From Streptomyces sp. NBC_00162 (GTDB lineage Bacteria; Actinomycetota; Actinomycetes; Streptomycetales; Streptomycetaceae), in NCBI RefSeq assembly GCF_024611995.1, contig NZ_CP102509.1:930001-994000 (forward strand): a stretch of 64,000 nucleotides of DNA, read 5' to 3'. The notes beneath the pieces were generated by a model. That model did not search any database. It was not told the origin of the DNA and saw nothing but the letters and a program-made list of their open reading frames with translations. The translations under genes and the position numbers were made by a program. Shown piece by piece: positions 17,965 to 26,007 of this stretch (positions are counted from its first letter, which is position 1; each line of letters starts with the position of its first letter).

Positions 17965-18327
17965 CTACCTCGCGTCGCCGTCCGGTACGACCTCGACCTC
18001 CGGGGGTTCGCCCCGCTCCACGGAGCGGCGGTTCTCCCGCCACGCCCGTACCCCGCTCTTCGCCTGCTCGTACACCTCGTCGAAGATCTTGGGACCCGCG
18101 ATGCCGACCAGGACCAGCAGGATCTCCAGCCCGGCCCCCATCGGACTTTCGGCGTGCTCTTCGGCCCCGGCACGTTCCCTGATCTCCAGGTCGCCGCTGC
18201 TCCTGAGCGCCTCCAGCTTGTGCTCGCGTTCGAGCCACGCCTTCAGGGCTCCGACATCGCTCGCGCTCGCACCCTGTCCCAGGCGTATGCGGACAGCCCT
18301 GTTCGCCAAACCCTCCCCCTCGTTCAT
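17965..18327 (-). CDS. EACC1 (effector-associated constant component) protein
   Basis: Protein of 120 residues beginning MNEGEGLANRAVRIRLG. It matches the EACC1 layout: a short strand-like start, a conserved ALKAWLEREHKLEALRSSG segment, then MGAGLEILLVLVGIAGPKIFDEVYEQAKSG condensed as a Gly-rich hydrophobic helix, and a charged tail. EACC1 genes accompany effector domains such as caspases or trypsin-like proteases in predicted actinobacterial conflict systems. Here the partner caspase gene begins four bases downstream. The ATG lacks a strong ribosome binding site. Likely role: adaptor or tether for the effector. I am confident of the family from context and pattern, less of the precise function. 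Confidence 0.75.
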   Translation of the reverse strand: MNEGEGLANRAVRIRLGQGASASDVGALKAWLEREHKLEALRSSGDLEIRERAGAEEHAESPMGAGLEILLVLVGIAGPKIFDEVYEQAKSGVRAWRENRRSVERGEPPEVEVVPDGDAR

Positions 18328-18376
18328 AACTCAGCATCATGGCATGTGACTTGGGGGCGTGGGGAGACATCGGTCC

Positions 18377-18408
18377 GGCCCAGGTCCACGCCCGCGCGCG
18401 CCTGGGCC
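18377..18408 (-). terminator. Hairpin downstream of the RidA gene
   Basis: GGCCCAGG and CCTGGGCC pair perfectly around a 16-base loop, between the RidA stop and the EACC1 start on the same strand. It would separate the two transcription units. Confidence 0.5.
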
Positions 18409-18422
18409 CCGACGACTCCCGT

Positions 18423-18830
18423 TCAGTCGATGACGGCGACGGCTTCGATCTCGACCATGTGGTCGGGTACGTCCAGTGCCGCGATGCCCAGCAGCGAGGC
18501 AGGCGGTGTCGCGGTGACCCCCAGCTTGGCGGCGGCCCGGCCGAGCCCCTCCATGAGCAGGGGCATCTGGTCGGGGGTCCAGTCGACGACGTAGACGGTC
18601 AGTTTCGCGACGTCGTCGAAGGCAGCGCCGGCCTCGGCCAGGGCGGTTCCGACGTTGACGTAGCACTGCTCGACCTGAGCGGCGAGGTCGCCTTCGCCGA
18701 CCGTGACACCGTCGGCGTCCCAGGACACCTGCCCGGCGATGAAGACCAGCTTCGACCCGGTCGCGATCGACACGTGCCGGTAGGCGTCGACTTCCGGCAA
18801 TCCGGTGGGGTTCACGAGGGTGATGGCCAT
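18423..18830 (-). CDS. RidA-family protein (YjgF/YER057c/UK114)
   Basis: Protein of 135 residues with the RidA-like pattern: GSKLVFIAGQVSWDADG, QVEQCYVNVGTALAEAGAAFDDVAKLTVYVVD, and the ending MVEIEAVAVID. Canonical members hydrolyse reactive enamines or imines; the catalytic Arg position of classical RidA (in the NxR stretch before the C-terminal EIEAVA) is not clearly kept here, so this may be a subfamily with another role. The ATG with GGAGG eight bases upstream was chosen over one seven codons earlier. It is divergent from an HxlR regulator gene, which probably controls it. Confidence 0.85.
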   Translation of the reverse strand: MAITLVNPTGLPEVDAYRHVSIATGSKLVFIAGQVSWDADGVTVGEGDLAAQVEQCYVNVGTALAEAGAAFDDVAKLTVYVVDWTPDQMPLLMEGLGRAAAKLGVTATPPASLLGIAALDVPDHMVEIEAVAVID

Positions 18831-18869
18831 GCTGCGTGCCTCCGTTGCCATGAGATAGCCGCTCTCTTG

Positions 18870-18886
18870 CGGTTACTCAGGAACCG
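18870..18886. promoter_or_regulatory. Candidate HxlR operator
   Basis: CGGTT and AACCG form an inverted repeat with a seven-base spacer (ACTCAGG) in the middle of the region between the divergent RidA and HxlR genes. Position and symmetry fit a dimeric regulator site; no experimental support. Confidence 0.3.
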
Positions 18887-18941
18887 TAGGAGAGTGGCCG
18901 CTGACATGGAAGAACGCACTTTTCGGTGACTGGGGAACCTG

Positions 18942-19322
18942 ATGGGAACCAAACAGCTCAGCGGCTCGCCCGAGGACGCGGACCTGAGGCGTGCGGACTC
19001 TCTGGCGCGGGAGATCTTCTCGGACGTCGCCAACAAATGGGCGCTCCTGATCATCGAGGCTCTCGGGGAGCGCACCCTGCGCTTCAGCGAGCTGCGGAAC
19101 GAGATCGAGGGCATCAGCCACAAGATGCTCACCCAGAACCTGCGCATGCTGGAGCGCAACGGCCTGGTCGAGCGGAAGGTCCACCCGGTCGTACCGCCGC
19201 GGGTCGAATACACCCTCACCGAGCCGGGCCAGGCCCTGCGGGCGACGATCGACGGACTGTGCGACTGGACCCACCTGTACCTCGGTCACATCGAGGCCTC
19301 CCGCCACCGCTTCGACGCCTGA
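18942..19322 (+). CDS. HxlR-family transcriptional regulator
   Basis: Winged-helix regulator of 126 residues. The family signature is complete: ANKWALLIIEALGERTLRFSEL, then EGISHKMLTQNLRMLERNGLVERKV and PPRVEYTLTEPGQAL. HxlR proteins bind DNA as dimers and answer to small molecules or oxidants. The start follows GGGGA. It is transcribed away from the RidA gene, with about 110 bases between starts, so regulation of RidA and of itself is the simplest model. Confidence 0.92.
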   Translation: MGTKQLSGSPEDADLRRADSLAREIFSDVANKWALLIIEALGERTLRFSELRNEIEGISHKMLTQNLRMLERNGLVERKVHPVVPPRVEYTLTEPGQALRATIDGLCDWTHLYLGHIEASRHRFDA

Positions 19323-19549
19323 CACGCGGCGTCCCTCACCCGCGTCACGGAGCCGCAGACCCGGCGACGGACAAGACACCCCCGGGGTCAGCTCACCGGC
19401 TGCGGCGCCCCCGTGAGCCGCGGGTCGGAGAAGAACTCGCCGGGTGTGGTGAGGCCCGCGTGCGCTCACACGTGTGCTTCACCGCCGCCGGGGTGTCGAA
19501 TACCGCCCGCACCGCGTCACCCGGCTCCGCCAGGGGAATGCGCGCAGGT
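19323..19549. other. Intergenic with possible decayed coding remnant
   Basis: No intact gene. On the minus strand a short frame reads AVRAVFDTPAAVKHT and, in a second frame, LTTPGEFFSDPRLTGAPQPV followed by a TGA; both have coding-like codon use. Together they look like the end of a lost or frameshifted gene, but too little is left to name it. Confidence 0.3.
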
Positions 19550-20760
19550 ATGCCGGAAATGATCAGCGGCCTCGCCGCCCGTATCGCTCACCGCCGCCGC
19601 GAGCCGGTCGCCGTCCAAGCCCTGCGGTCCACCGCGGCGGCCGTCATCAGTTACGTCGTCGCGCTCCGCCTCAGCAGTGAGCCGAGCCCGCTGACCGCAC
19701 CGCTGACCGCCCTGCTCGTCGTCCAGGTCACCCTCTACTCCACGCTGACCACCGCCATCCGGAGGGTGAACTCCGTCGTCGTCGGCGTCCTGATCGCGAT
19801 CGGCTTCAGCGTGCTGGTGGGCCTGACCTGGTGGAGCCTCGGGCTGCTCATCCTGGCTTCCCTGGTGGTGGGCCACCTGGTCCGGGTCGACGAGTTCGTC
19901 CCCGAGGTCGCGATCAGCGCGATGCTCGTCCTCGGTGTCACCCAGGTCGCGGACACCGCCTGGGACCGGGTGCTGGAGACGCTGATCGGCGCAGCGGTCG
20001 GGATGCTGGTCAACCTGCTCGTCGCGCCGCCCCTCTGGGTCGGCCCGGCAGGTGCCGCGATCACCGACCTCGCCGCGCGCATGAGCCGGCTGCTGAACCA
20101 CCTCGGCGAGGAATCCCTCGGGACCGTCAAGGTGGAGCAGGCCGCGGCCCGGCTGCACGAGGCACGCCGGCTCGACAACGACGTCGCGCAGGTCGACGCG
20201 GCCCTCCGGCAGGCCGAGGACAGCCTCCGCCTCAATCCGCGGGTCAAGGAGGGCCTACTCTTCCGGCTGGTGCTCCGGACGGGCCTGGACACCCTGGAGA
20301 TCTGTGCGGTGGTGCTCCGCGTGGCCTGCCGGACGCTGACCGACCTGGCCAAGGCCCGCCCCGACCGTCCGCTCCTCACGACCGAGACGACGATCGCGCT
20401 GCGGCAGGTCCTCAGGCACACGGCCGTCGCCGTGGAGAGCTTCGCCCAGCTGATCACCGCGCAGGTCAGCGCCAACGCGGAAGAGGCCGAGGCCCGCCTG
20501 ACGGGGAGCTGGCCGTGGCCCGGGCGAACCGCGACCGGCTCGCCGACCTGCTGCTCGCCGACATCGGCGAGGACCCGGCGCAGTGGCAGTTGCACGGCGC
20601 ACTGCTCGCGGAGATCGACCGGGTCCTCGACGAACTGGGCGTGGACAAACGCTCCCAGCGCCTGCTGGAGGAGCTCGACCACCACACCCGCAGCCGGCGC
20701 AGCGGCGGCCTGCGTGGGCGCCTGCGCCGACGCCGCGACCGGGGTGTGCCGTCGGAGTGA
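19550..20760 (+). CDS. FUSC-family (aromatic acid exporter-like) membrane protein (frameshifted)
   Basis: About 403 residues after repair. The N-terminal half holds several hydrophobic helices (AAAVISYVVALRL, TALLVVQVTLYSTL, VVVGVLIAIGFSVLVGL, LLILASLVVGHLV, MLVLGVTQVA) ending with LVNLLVAPPLWVGPA, and the second half is a long charged helical cytoplasmic part with heptad-like Ala/Leu/Arg patterns. This layout matches FUSC/ArAE-type proteins that export small acids. One G is missing in GGGG at 20503-20506; repair continues with ELAVARANRDRLADLLLADIG to the end. Three ATGs lie close together (19538, 19550, 19559), so the start is uncertain by a few codons. Confidence 0.75.
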
Positions 20761-20808
20761 GACGGGGTCAGGGGGTCCGGCGTTGTGGTGCTCCCGGCGC
20801 AAACCCGT

Positions 20809-21486
20809 TCAGCCGCCGGTCGCCGAGAAGTGCTGGTAGTCGGGGTTGGACCAGCCGCCGCCCCAGTGCCACCCGACCTCGTCGAAGGCCCGGGTGATGA
20901 CGTCTCCGGGGCGGACCATGCCCCGGATGGGGCGGTCACGACGCAGATGCGGGCGGCCGTCGGCCGGACGGGGGATGCCGCGCCGGTCCACGTACGGGTT
21001 CTCCACCGGGTTGACGTCCACGGCGTCCCCGTGGGCGTGCCGTGAGAGGCGGCCGGGATCGCCGGTGACCTGCCGGCAGTTGAAGGCGGACGTGTTGTCG
21101 TCTGCCATCGACCGGACGTCGTCACCGCCGTAGGCCGCGGTCGACCGCATGCGCCGGATGGGGAACCCCGCGTCGAACGCCTTGCCGAACACGCGCAGGA
21201 GGGGGTTGACCGCCCGCTCGTGGACGACCAGTTCACCGCGGTGGACCATGCCGTCGAAGCCCCAGTGGTTCATCCGGATCAGCCGCAGCCGGTCGGGGCC
21301 GACCGGGCAGCCCGGCCGGTACGTGACGCCCAGCGCCGCGGCCGATACCCGCACCACCTCGGCGGCCAGCTCGGGGTGGTTCTGGACACGGGCCTTGGGC
21401 GGGATCGAGGGGGCGGCCGTGCAGGCGAGGGTGGCGGTGCACAGCACGAGAACCGCCGCGGCGGCAGTGGAGGCAAGGCGCACCAC
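20809..21486 (-). CDS. Secreted M15-family peptidase (VanY/endolysin-like)
   Basis: Protein of 225 residues with a signal peptide (LASTAAAAVLVLCTATLAC). The zinc-peptidase motifs of family M15 are present: SRHAHGDAVDVNP (SxHxxGxAxD) and the final WGGGWSNPDYQHFS with the third ligand. Such enzymes cut D-Ala-D-Ala or L-Ala-D-Glu bonds in peptidoglycan. A cysteine at the end of the hydrophobic stretch (LACTAA) could be lipidated. It starts at a GTG. The gene is monocistronic and convergent with the FUSC gene. Confidence 0.85.
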   Translation of the reverse strand: MVRLASTAAAAVLVLCTATLACTAAPSIPPKARVQNHPELAAEVVRVSAAALGVTYRPGCPVGPDRLRLIRMNHWGFDGMVHRGELVVHERAVNPLLRVFGKAFDAGFPIRRMRSTAAYGGDDVRSMADDNTSAFNCRQVTGDPGRLSRHAHGDAVDVNPVENPYVDRRGIPRPADGRPHLRRDRPIRGMVRPGDVITRAFDEVGWHWGGGWSNPDYQHFSATGG

Positions 21487-21534
21487 ATCACGGTATGGCC
21501 CGCCGCGCCGCGCCGCACCACGCGCGGACCGGGC

Positions 21535-21828
21535 TCAGCCCGCGTCCCGGGGACCGGGTCGTACCTCGAAGCCGCGCAGCTCCTCCGGCGCGGCCGTCTC
21601 CTCGTGGACCTCGACGGCGCGCACCTCGGCCGCCGGCGGCCCCGTACGCGCCCACCGCACCATCGCCGCGACGGCGCCCTCGCCCCCTTCGAACAGCGCC
21701 TCGACATCGCCGTCGGGCAGATTCCGCACCCAGCCCGAAACCCCCTGTGCGAGCGCCTCACGGCGGCAGGTGTCCCGGAAGAACACGCCTTGCACGGTCC
21801 CCGACACGATCACGCGCTTGCGTACCAT
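21535..21828 (-). CDS. acyP: Acylphosphatase
   Basis: Protein of 97 residues with the whole acylphosphatase pattern: VSGTVQGVFFRDTCRREA with catalytic Arg18 and GWVRNLPDGDVEALFEG with catalytic Asn36. It hydrolyses carboxyl-phosphate bonds of small metabolites such as 1,3-bisphosphoglycerate or carbamoyl phosphate. The length is normal apart from a short Glu/Ala/Pro-rich tail. Divergent from the VOC gene. Confidence 0.92.
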   Translation of the reverse strand: MVRKRVIVSGTVQGVFFRDTCRREALAQGVSGWVRNLPDGDVEALFEGGEGAVAAMVRWARTGPPAAEVRAVEVHEETAAPEELRGFEVRPGPRDAG

Positions 21829-21887
21829 GCTCCGACGATAAGGCCGTGTCGGCTCCGGCGGGACGCCGCGTACGCCAAGGTGGTGTC

Positions 21888-22274
21888 ATGGTGCACGTAT
21901 TGGGCAGCAGGATGCTGCTGAGTCCCACTGACCCCGAGCGCTCACGCGTCTTCTACGGCGACACCCTGGGGCTCGCCGTCTACCGCGAGTTCGGCACCGG
22001 CCCCGAGCGCGGGACGGTCTACTTCCTCGGCGGCGGGTTCCTCGAGGTGTCGGGCCGCGCCGAGGCGCCGCCCGCACCCGGGCTCCGGCTGTGGCTCCAG
22101 GTCGCGGACGTGCAGGCGGCGTACGAGGATCTGCGCAGCAGGGGCGCCGAGGTGCTGCGGCCTCCCCGGCGCGAGCCCTGGGGCCTGATCGAGATGTGGA
22201 TCGCCGACCCCGACGGCGTGCACATCGCGATCGTGGAGGTCCCGGCGGACCACCCCCTGCGCTCTCGCCCCTGA
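21888..22274 (+). CDS. VOC (glyoxalase/bleomycin-resistance) superfamily protein
   Basis: Protein of 128 residues with two beta-alpha-beta-beta-beta units: LLSPTDPERSRVFYGDTLGLAVYREFG and the C-terminal EPWGLIEMWIADPDGVHIAIVEVP, whose Glu is a probable metal ligand. Family members include glyoxalases, dioxygenases and drug-binding resistance proteins; this one cannot be placed more closely. The ATG follows AAGGTGGT. Confidence 0.85.
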   Translation: MVHVLGSRMLLSPTDPERSRVFYGDTLGLAVYREFGTGPERGTVYFLGGGFLEVSGRAEAPPAPGLRLWLQVADVQAAYEDLRSRGAEVLRPPRREPWGLIEMWIADPDGVHIAIVEVPADHPLRSRP

Positions 22275-22306
22275 ACGGACCCGTTCTGGGAAGGCCGAGG
22301 CGCGTT

Positions 22307-23008
22307 TCAGGGCGCTTCGGCTTCATCCGATCCGGAAGGCAGCGCGGGAGGTGCCGAGCCGGGAGCGCCGTTGGGGCCCGGCGCGGGCCCGATGGCCGGA
22401 GGGCCCGAAGAGTCCGGGCCCTGGACGGGAAGAGGGTCGATGCCCTTCTCCGCCCGCAGATACTCGGCGTCCGCCCTCCGGCGGGCAGCCTCCGCCCTGG
22501 CCACCGCCGCCTGGCCCTCGTACTCGGCCCTGGCCAGCGCCGCCTGGCCTTCGTACTCGGCCTTGGCCTGAGCCGCCCGGCCTTCGTATTCGGCTCGGAT
22601 CTCTTGCGCGCGGCCCTCGTGCTCCGCCTGCGCTCCCTGCCCCGACGCATGTCGCTGCGCACCGTCCGCGCGCAGGACTCGGGATACCGCCAGGCTGACG
22701 GCCGTCAGGAAGGCCGAGATCGCACCCCCGGCAACGAGAATGTCGGGCGCGTCCTGCGGACCCAGGCGACCGCTGATCTCGTAGATGCCGAGGACGTTGC
22801 GCATCCCGTACCACGACAAGAGCGCTGAAAAGACGAGGAGTTGCACGACGGTCCAACTCAGAGCAGGCGGCCGCTGACCCGTGGTCCGCTCTGCAGTAAC
22901 CCGATCCCGCAGGCCGGACCCCACGGATTCACGGAAGAGCCACGCCGCCCCGAGGACGGCAAGCATCACGGTGATCGCAGCCGGGTACACCCACCTCGGA
23001 TAGCTCAC
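22307..23008 (-). CDS. Membrane protein with 11-residue coiled-coil repeats
   Basis: Protein of 233 residues. Three hydrophobic segments (YPAAITVMLAVLGAAWLF, VVQLLVFSALLSWYGM, ILVAGGAISAFLTAVSLAV) are followed by a charged helix made of repeats such as AEYEGQAALAR, then a Pro/Gly-rich tail. The 11-residue period favours a right-handed or undecad coiled coil. A GTG start overlaps the stop of a 35-residue upstream gene (GTGA), so the two are coupled. No function known; an oligomeric membrane scaffold is plausible. Confidence 0.7.
   Translation of the reverse strand: MSYPRWVYPAAITVMLAVLGAAWLFRESVGSGLRDRVTAERTTGQRPPALSWTVVQLLVFSALLSWYGMRNVLGIYEISGRLGPQDAPDILVAGGAISAFLTAVSLAVSRVLRADGAQRHASGQGAQAEHEGRAQEIRAEYEGRAAQAKAEYEGQAALARAEYEGQAAVARAEAARRRADAEYLRAEKGIDPLPVQGPDSSGPPAIGPAPGPNGAPGSAPPALPSGSDEAEAP
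22497..22623. repeat. Tandem ~33-bp repeats coding a coiled coil
   Basis: Three to four in-frame units of about 33 bases encode variants of AEYEGQAALAR. High nucleotide similarity between units suggests recent expansion. Confidence 0.65.
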
Positions 23009-23112
23009 CCCCGCGCCGCCTCGAAAAGGATCAGGGCGAAGCCGGCGAGTGCAAAGATCATCGCCGGTATCTTGAAGACCTGACGTGACGTCGACCGTTC
23101 GGGCGCAGACAT
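23005..23112 (-). CDS. Small membrane protein (35 residues)
   Basis: A short gene, MSAPERSTSRQVFKIP followed by AMIFALAGFALILFEAARG: a basic/polar N-terminus and one membrane helix. Its TGA overlaps the GTG of the coiled-coil membrane protein gene, the arrangement used for translational coupling here in other pairs. The coupling and the clean single-helix composition support it as a real gene; function unknown, perhaps a partner subunit of the downstream product. Confidence 0.55.
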   Translation of the reverse strand: MSAPERSTSRQVFKIPAMIFALAGFALILFEAARG

Positions 23113-23148
23113 GCGTCGAGTATGGCGTCACCTGCCCCGTGACCGGGG

Positions 23149-24054
23149 TCAGGATCCGCAGAACGACATGGAGCGCACGTATCCGCCGAAGTTCTCGTCG
23201 TCGGTGCCCAGGAGGGCCTCGGCGGACCCGGGCAGGCACTCCACGGCCTCGGCCTTGTACTGCGGGAACGTCCCGAGCACGGTCGCAGGCGCCGCGAGGG
23301 TGACCCGTACCCGGCCCGCGTCGCTCATTGCGGAGTCGAACGGGCCGTCGTCACCCGCGTCCGCCGCCGAACTCACGATGATCCGGCCGGAGCCGGTCAC
23401 CGAGATGTCGGAGATGTGCCGCGTGCCGCCGTCGGTCGGGTACACCGCCCGGAAGGCCCGGCGCGCCACGGCGCCGAACAGCGGCTGCCCCCACGAGGCG
23501 AAGGTCAGGGGCGCCGCGTACAAGGTCGCGGGACGATCCGCGCCGGCTCCGCGGTCCGCCCACAGGGCGGCGAGTTTCCCGTTCTGGGCGACGAGCACGA
23601 GGCTCTCGAAGTCGTCGCCCTCGCCGATCGCCGGCAGTGGCGCGTACTCGACGACCGTCGCCGTGGAGCCGGTGACCTTCAGGCGGTAGACGATGCCGCG
23701 CCCGACGAGCGCCAGGTACTCCCCCGGCATCCCGGGAATGGCTTCGATGGCCTCCAGGTCGACGGGTTCCGCCCCGTCCCAGGTGAGCGGCGAGAGGCCG
23801 TCGGAGCCCTCCCGGTGGGTGATCCGGGACAGGCGCGGCCGCCCGGACCGCTTGTTGTCGTGCACGGCCAGCACGTGCACTCCCGTTCCGTCTTCGGTAC
23901 GGCCCTCGTACGCCAGGCCGCTGACACCGCTGCGGGCGTCGCCGCCGACCTTCTGCCAGTCCCCGTCCGCGCCTGCCGGGGCGGCGGCGAGCATCGTCAG
24001 CAGCGCGGTCGCCGCGGTGAACCAGGCCATGCGCTGCAACATCGGGAGTTTCAC
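23149..24054 (-). CDS. Secreted protein, probable beta-propeller-like
   Basis: Protein of 301 residues with a signal peptide (MKLPMLQRMAWFTAATALL to AAAPAGA). The mature part has no catalytic signature; it contains strand-rich segments such as SGLAYEGRTEDGTGVHVLAV, LALVGRGIVYRLKV, ISDISVTGSGRIIVSSAAD and EAVECLPGSAEALLGTDDEN, resembling esterase-like or NHL-type propellers that read out a protein by repeated blades. The GTG start with AAGGCGAG upstream is preferred to an ATG 13 codons earlier. Unknown function. Confidence 0.75.
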   Translation of the reverse strand: MKLPMLQRMAWFTAATALLTMLAAAPAGADGDWQKVGGDARSGVSGLAYEGRTEDGTGVHVLAVHDNKRSGRPRLSRITHREGSDGLSPLTWDGAEPVDLEAIEAIPGMPGEYLALVGRGIVYRLKVTGSTATVVEYAPLPAIGEGDDFESLVLVAQNGKLAALWADRGAGADRPATLYAAPLTFASWGQPLFGAVARRAFRAVYPTDGGTRHISDISVTGSGRIIVSSAADAGDDGPFDSAMSDAGRVRVTLAAPATVLGTFPQYKAEAVECLPGSAEALLGTDDENFGGYVRSMSFCGS

Positions 24055-24215
24055 TGGGCGCTCGCCTTCTCCGCCCGACAGGCGCGAGGGCACGCGCCGG
24101 GCGTCAGGTTATTGATCATGGTGAGCGCGGGCCCAGCGGCCGTTACGCCATTCGCCGGAGCGCGAAGTCGGACTCGGCGGGCACGCGCCGCACAGCCGCG
24201 CGCCCCCGGAGTGGC

Positions 24216-24437
24216 CTATCCCCGTTCCCAGAAAGTGCAGTTGCGGCGGGTGTCCGGGGCGTCCGGGCTGAGGCTCGGGCACGGGACCGGGTCCTCCGCC
24301 GGTGCGGCAGGGCGCTCCCATCGCTGCGGCTGCGCCGGAGCGCTTCCCGGGTCCTCCAGGTACAGGGTGGCCGCACCGCCCGCCAGGACGAGCACCGCCC
24401 AACCAGCCACCGACCACCGCCGGATCGACCTCGACAC
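24216..24437 (-). CDS. Small membrane-anchored protein
   Basis: A 73-residue product: basic start MSRSIRRWS, a helix VAGWAVLVLAGGAATLYL, then a Pro/Ala-rich outside part with two cysteines in CPSLSPDAPDTRRNC that could pair. It begins at GTG. No family recognised. Confidence 0.5.
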   Translation of the reverse strand: MSRSIRRWSVAGWAVLVLAGGAATLYLEDPGSAPAQPQRWERPAAPAEDPVPCPSLSPDAPDTRRNCTFWERG

Positions 24438-24507
24438 CGTCCGCCCCCTGCCATGCTCGCCGCCCCCGGGACTCCCCCGGCGCCCGGCCCCATTCTTCCG
24501 CAGCCCG

Positions 24508-26007
24508 TCAGTCCTCGATCGTGATCTCGCGCTTGAGGATCTTGCCCGTGGGGCCCTTCGGCAGGCCCTGCACCAGCTGGACGACCCTGGGGTACTTGTA
24601 CGGGGCCACCCGTGCCTTCACGAACGCGCGGAGTTCGTCCGCGGTGACCTCGGCGCCCGGCTTCAGCGTGACGACGGCGGCGACCTCCTCCCCGTGCACC
24701 TCGTGAGGCACCCCCACGACGGCGGCCTCGGCGACGGCCGGGTGCTCGTAGAAGACCTCCTCGATCTCGCGCGGGTAGACGTTGTATCCGCCGCGGATGA
24801 CGAGGTCCTTCTTGCGGTCGACGATGAAGTAGAAGCCGTCCTCGTCGCGCCGCGCCAGGTCGCCGGTGCGGAACCAGCCGTCGGCGAACGCGGCCTCGTC
24901 GGCCTCCGGGCGGTTCCAGTAGCCGGGCATCACGTTCGGGCCCTGCACGGCGATCTCGCCGACCTCGCCCTCGGCGGCGTCCTTGCCCTCGTCGTCGATC
25001 AGGCGTACGCGCACGCCGTCGATCGGGGTGCCGATCGAGCCGGGCTTGCGGGGGCCGTCGAGGGAGCCGAACGTGACCACCGGGGCCGTCTCGGACAGGC
25101 CGTACCCCTCGACGACCGGGCATCCGAACGCCGACTCGAAGCGGTGCAGCACTTCCACGGGCATCGCCGAGCCGCCCGTCACGCTCAGCCGCAGGCCGCC
25201 GTCGCCGGTCAGGCCGGTGGAGCCGGCCGCTTCGGCGGCGGCGAGCAGGCCCAGGAACATGGTGGGCACGCCCTCCATCACCGTGACCTGGTCACGGGAG
25301 AGGATCTCGAGCGCCTTCGCCGCGTCGAAGCGCGGCAGCAGGGTGACGCGGGCGCCGGTGAGGACCGCCGCGTTCAGACCACAGGTCTGGCCGAAGACGT
25401 GGAAGAAGGGCAGGCCTCCGAAGACCGTGTCCGCCGCCGACATGTCCAGCACGCGTGCCACGGCGGCCGTGTTGCTGCCCAGGTTGCCGTGGGTGAGCCG
25501 GGCGCCCTTGGGCCGCCCGGTGGTGCCGGAGGTGTAGAGCAGCACGGCGAGGTCGTCGGTGTCCCGGTCGACGACCTCGGTACGCGGCTCGGTGGCGGCC
25601 AGGGCCGCACCGAACTCTTCGGCGGTCACGTCGACGCAGTCGATGCCCAGTTCCGCCGCCGCGCCACCGGCCTCGGCCAGCGCCGGCCCCCAGGCCAGGA
25701 TCAGCCGGGCGCCGCAGTCGCCCGCGCTGTAGCGGATCTCGGCGGACTTCAGCAGCGGGTTCATCGGGACGGCGACCGCGCCGGCCCGCAGGACGCCGTA
25801 GTAGACGACCGCGAAGTGCGGGATGTTCGGCAGCAGGATCGCCACCCGGTCGCCGGGCCCGACGCCCAGCGCGGCCAGCCGGCCGGCGACGCGGGCGCTG
25901 CGCTCGTCCAGCGACCGGTAGTCGAGCGCCAGGCCGTCCAACTGGATCGCGGTGCGGTCGGGGTTGGCCGCCGCGGTGCGGACCAGGTTGAGGGCGAGGT
26001 TGGTCAT
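24508..26007 (-). CDS. Long-chain fatty-acid--CoA ligase (acyl-CoA synthetase)
   Basis: ANL-superfamily enzyme of 499 residues that adenylates a carboxylic acid and transfers it to CoA. Motifs in order: LLYTSGTTGRPKGA (P-loop), EGYGLSETAPV, DGWFRTGDLA, and the C-terminal lysine in GPTGKILKRE. Length is normal for the short bacterial FadD branch. Start at the ATG after AGAGGT. With enoyl-CoA hydratase and oleate hydratase elsewhere in the window it adds to a fatty-acid theme, though it is not linked to them. Confidence 0.93.
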   Translation of the reverse strand: MTNLALNLVRTAAANPDRTAIQLDGLALDYRSLDERSARVAGRLAALGVGPGDRVAILLPNIPHFAVVYYGVLRAGAVAVPMNPLLKSAEIRYSAGDCGARLILAWGPALAEAGGAAAELGIDCVDVTAEEFGAALAATEPRTEVVDRDTDDLAVLLYTSGTTGRPKGARLTHGNLGSNTAAVARVLDMSAADTVFGGLPFFHVFGQTCGLNAAVLTGARVTLLPRFDAAKALEILSRDQVTVMEGVPTMFLGLLAAAEAAGSTGLTGDGGLRLSVTGGSAMPVEVLHRFESAFGCPVVEGYGLSETAPVVTFGSLDGPRKPGSIGTPIDGVRVRLIDDEGKDAAEGEVGEIAVQGPNVMPGYWNRPEADEAAFADGWFRTGDLARRDEDGFYFIVDRKKDLVIRGGYNVYPREIEEVFYEHPAVAEAAVVGVPHEVHGEEVAAVVTLKPGAEVTADELRAFVKARVAPYKYPRVVQLVQGLPKGPTGKILKREITIED

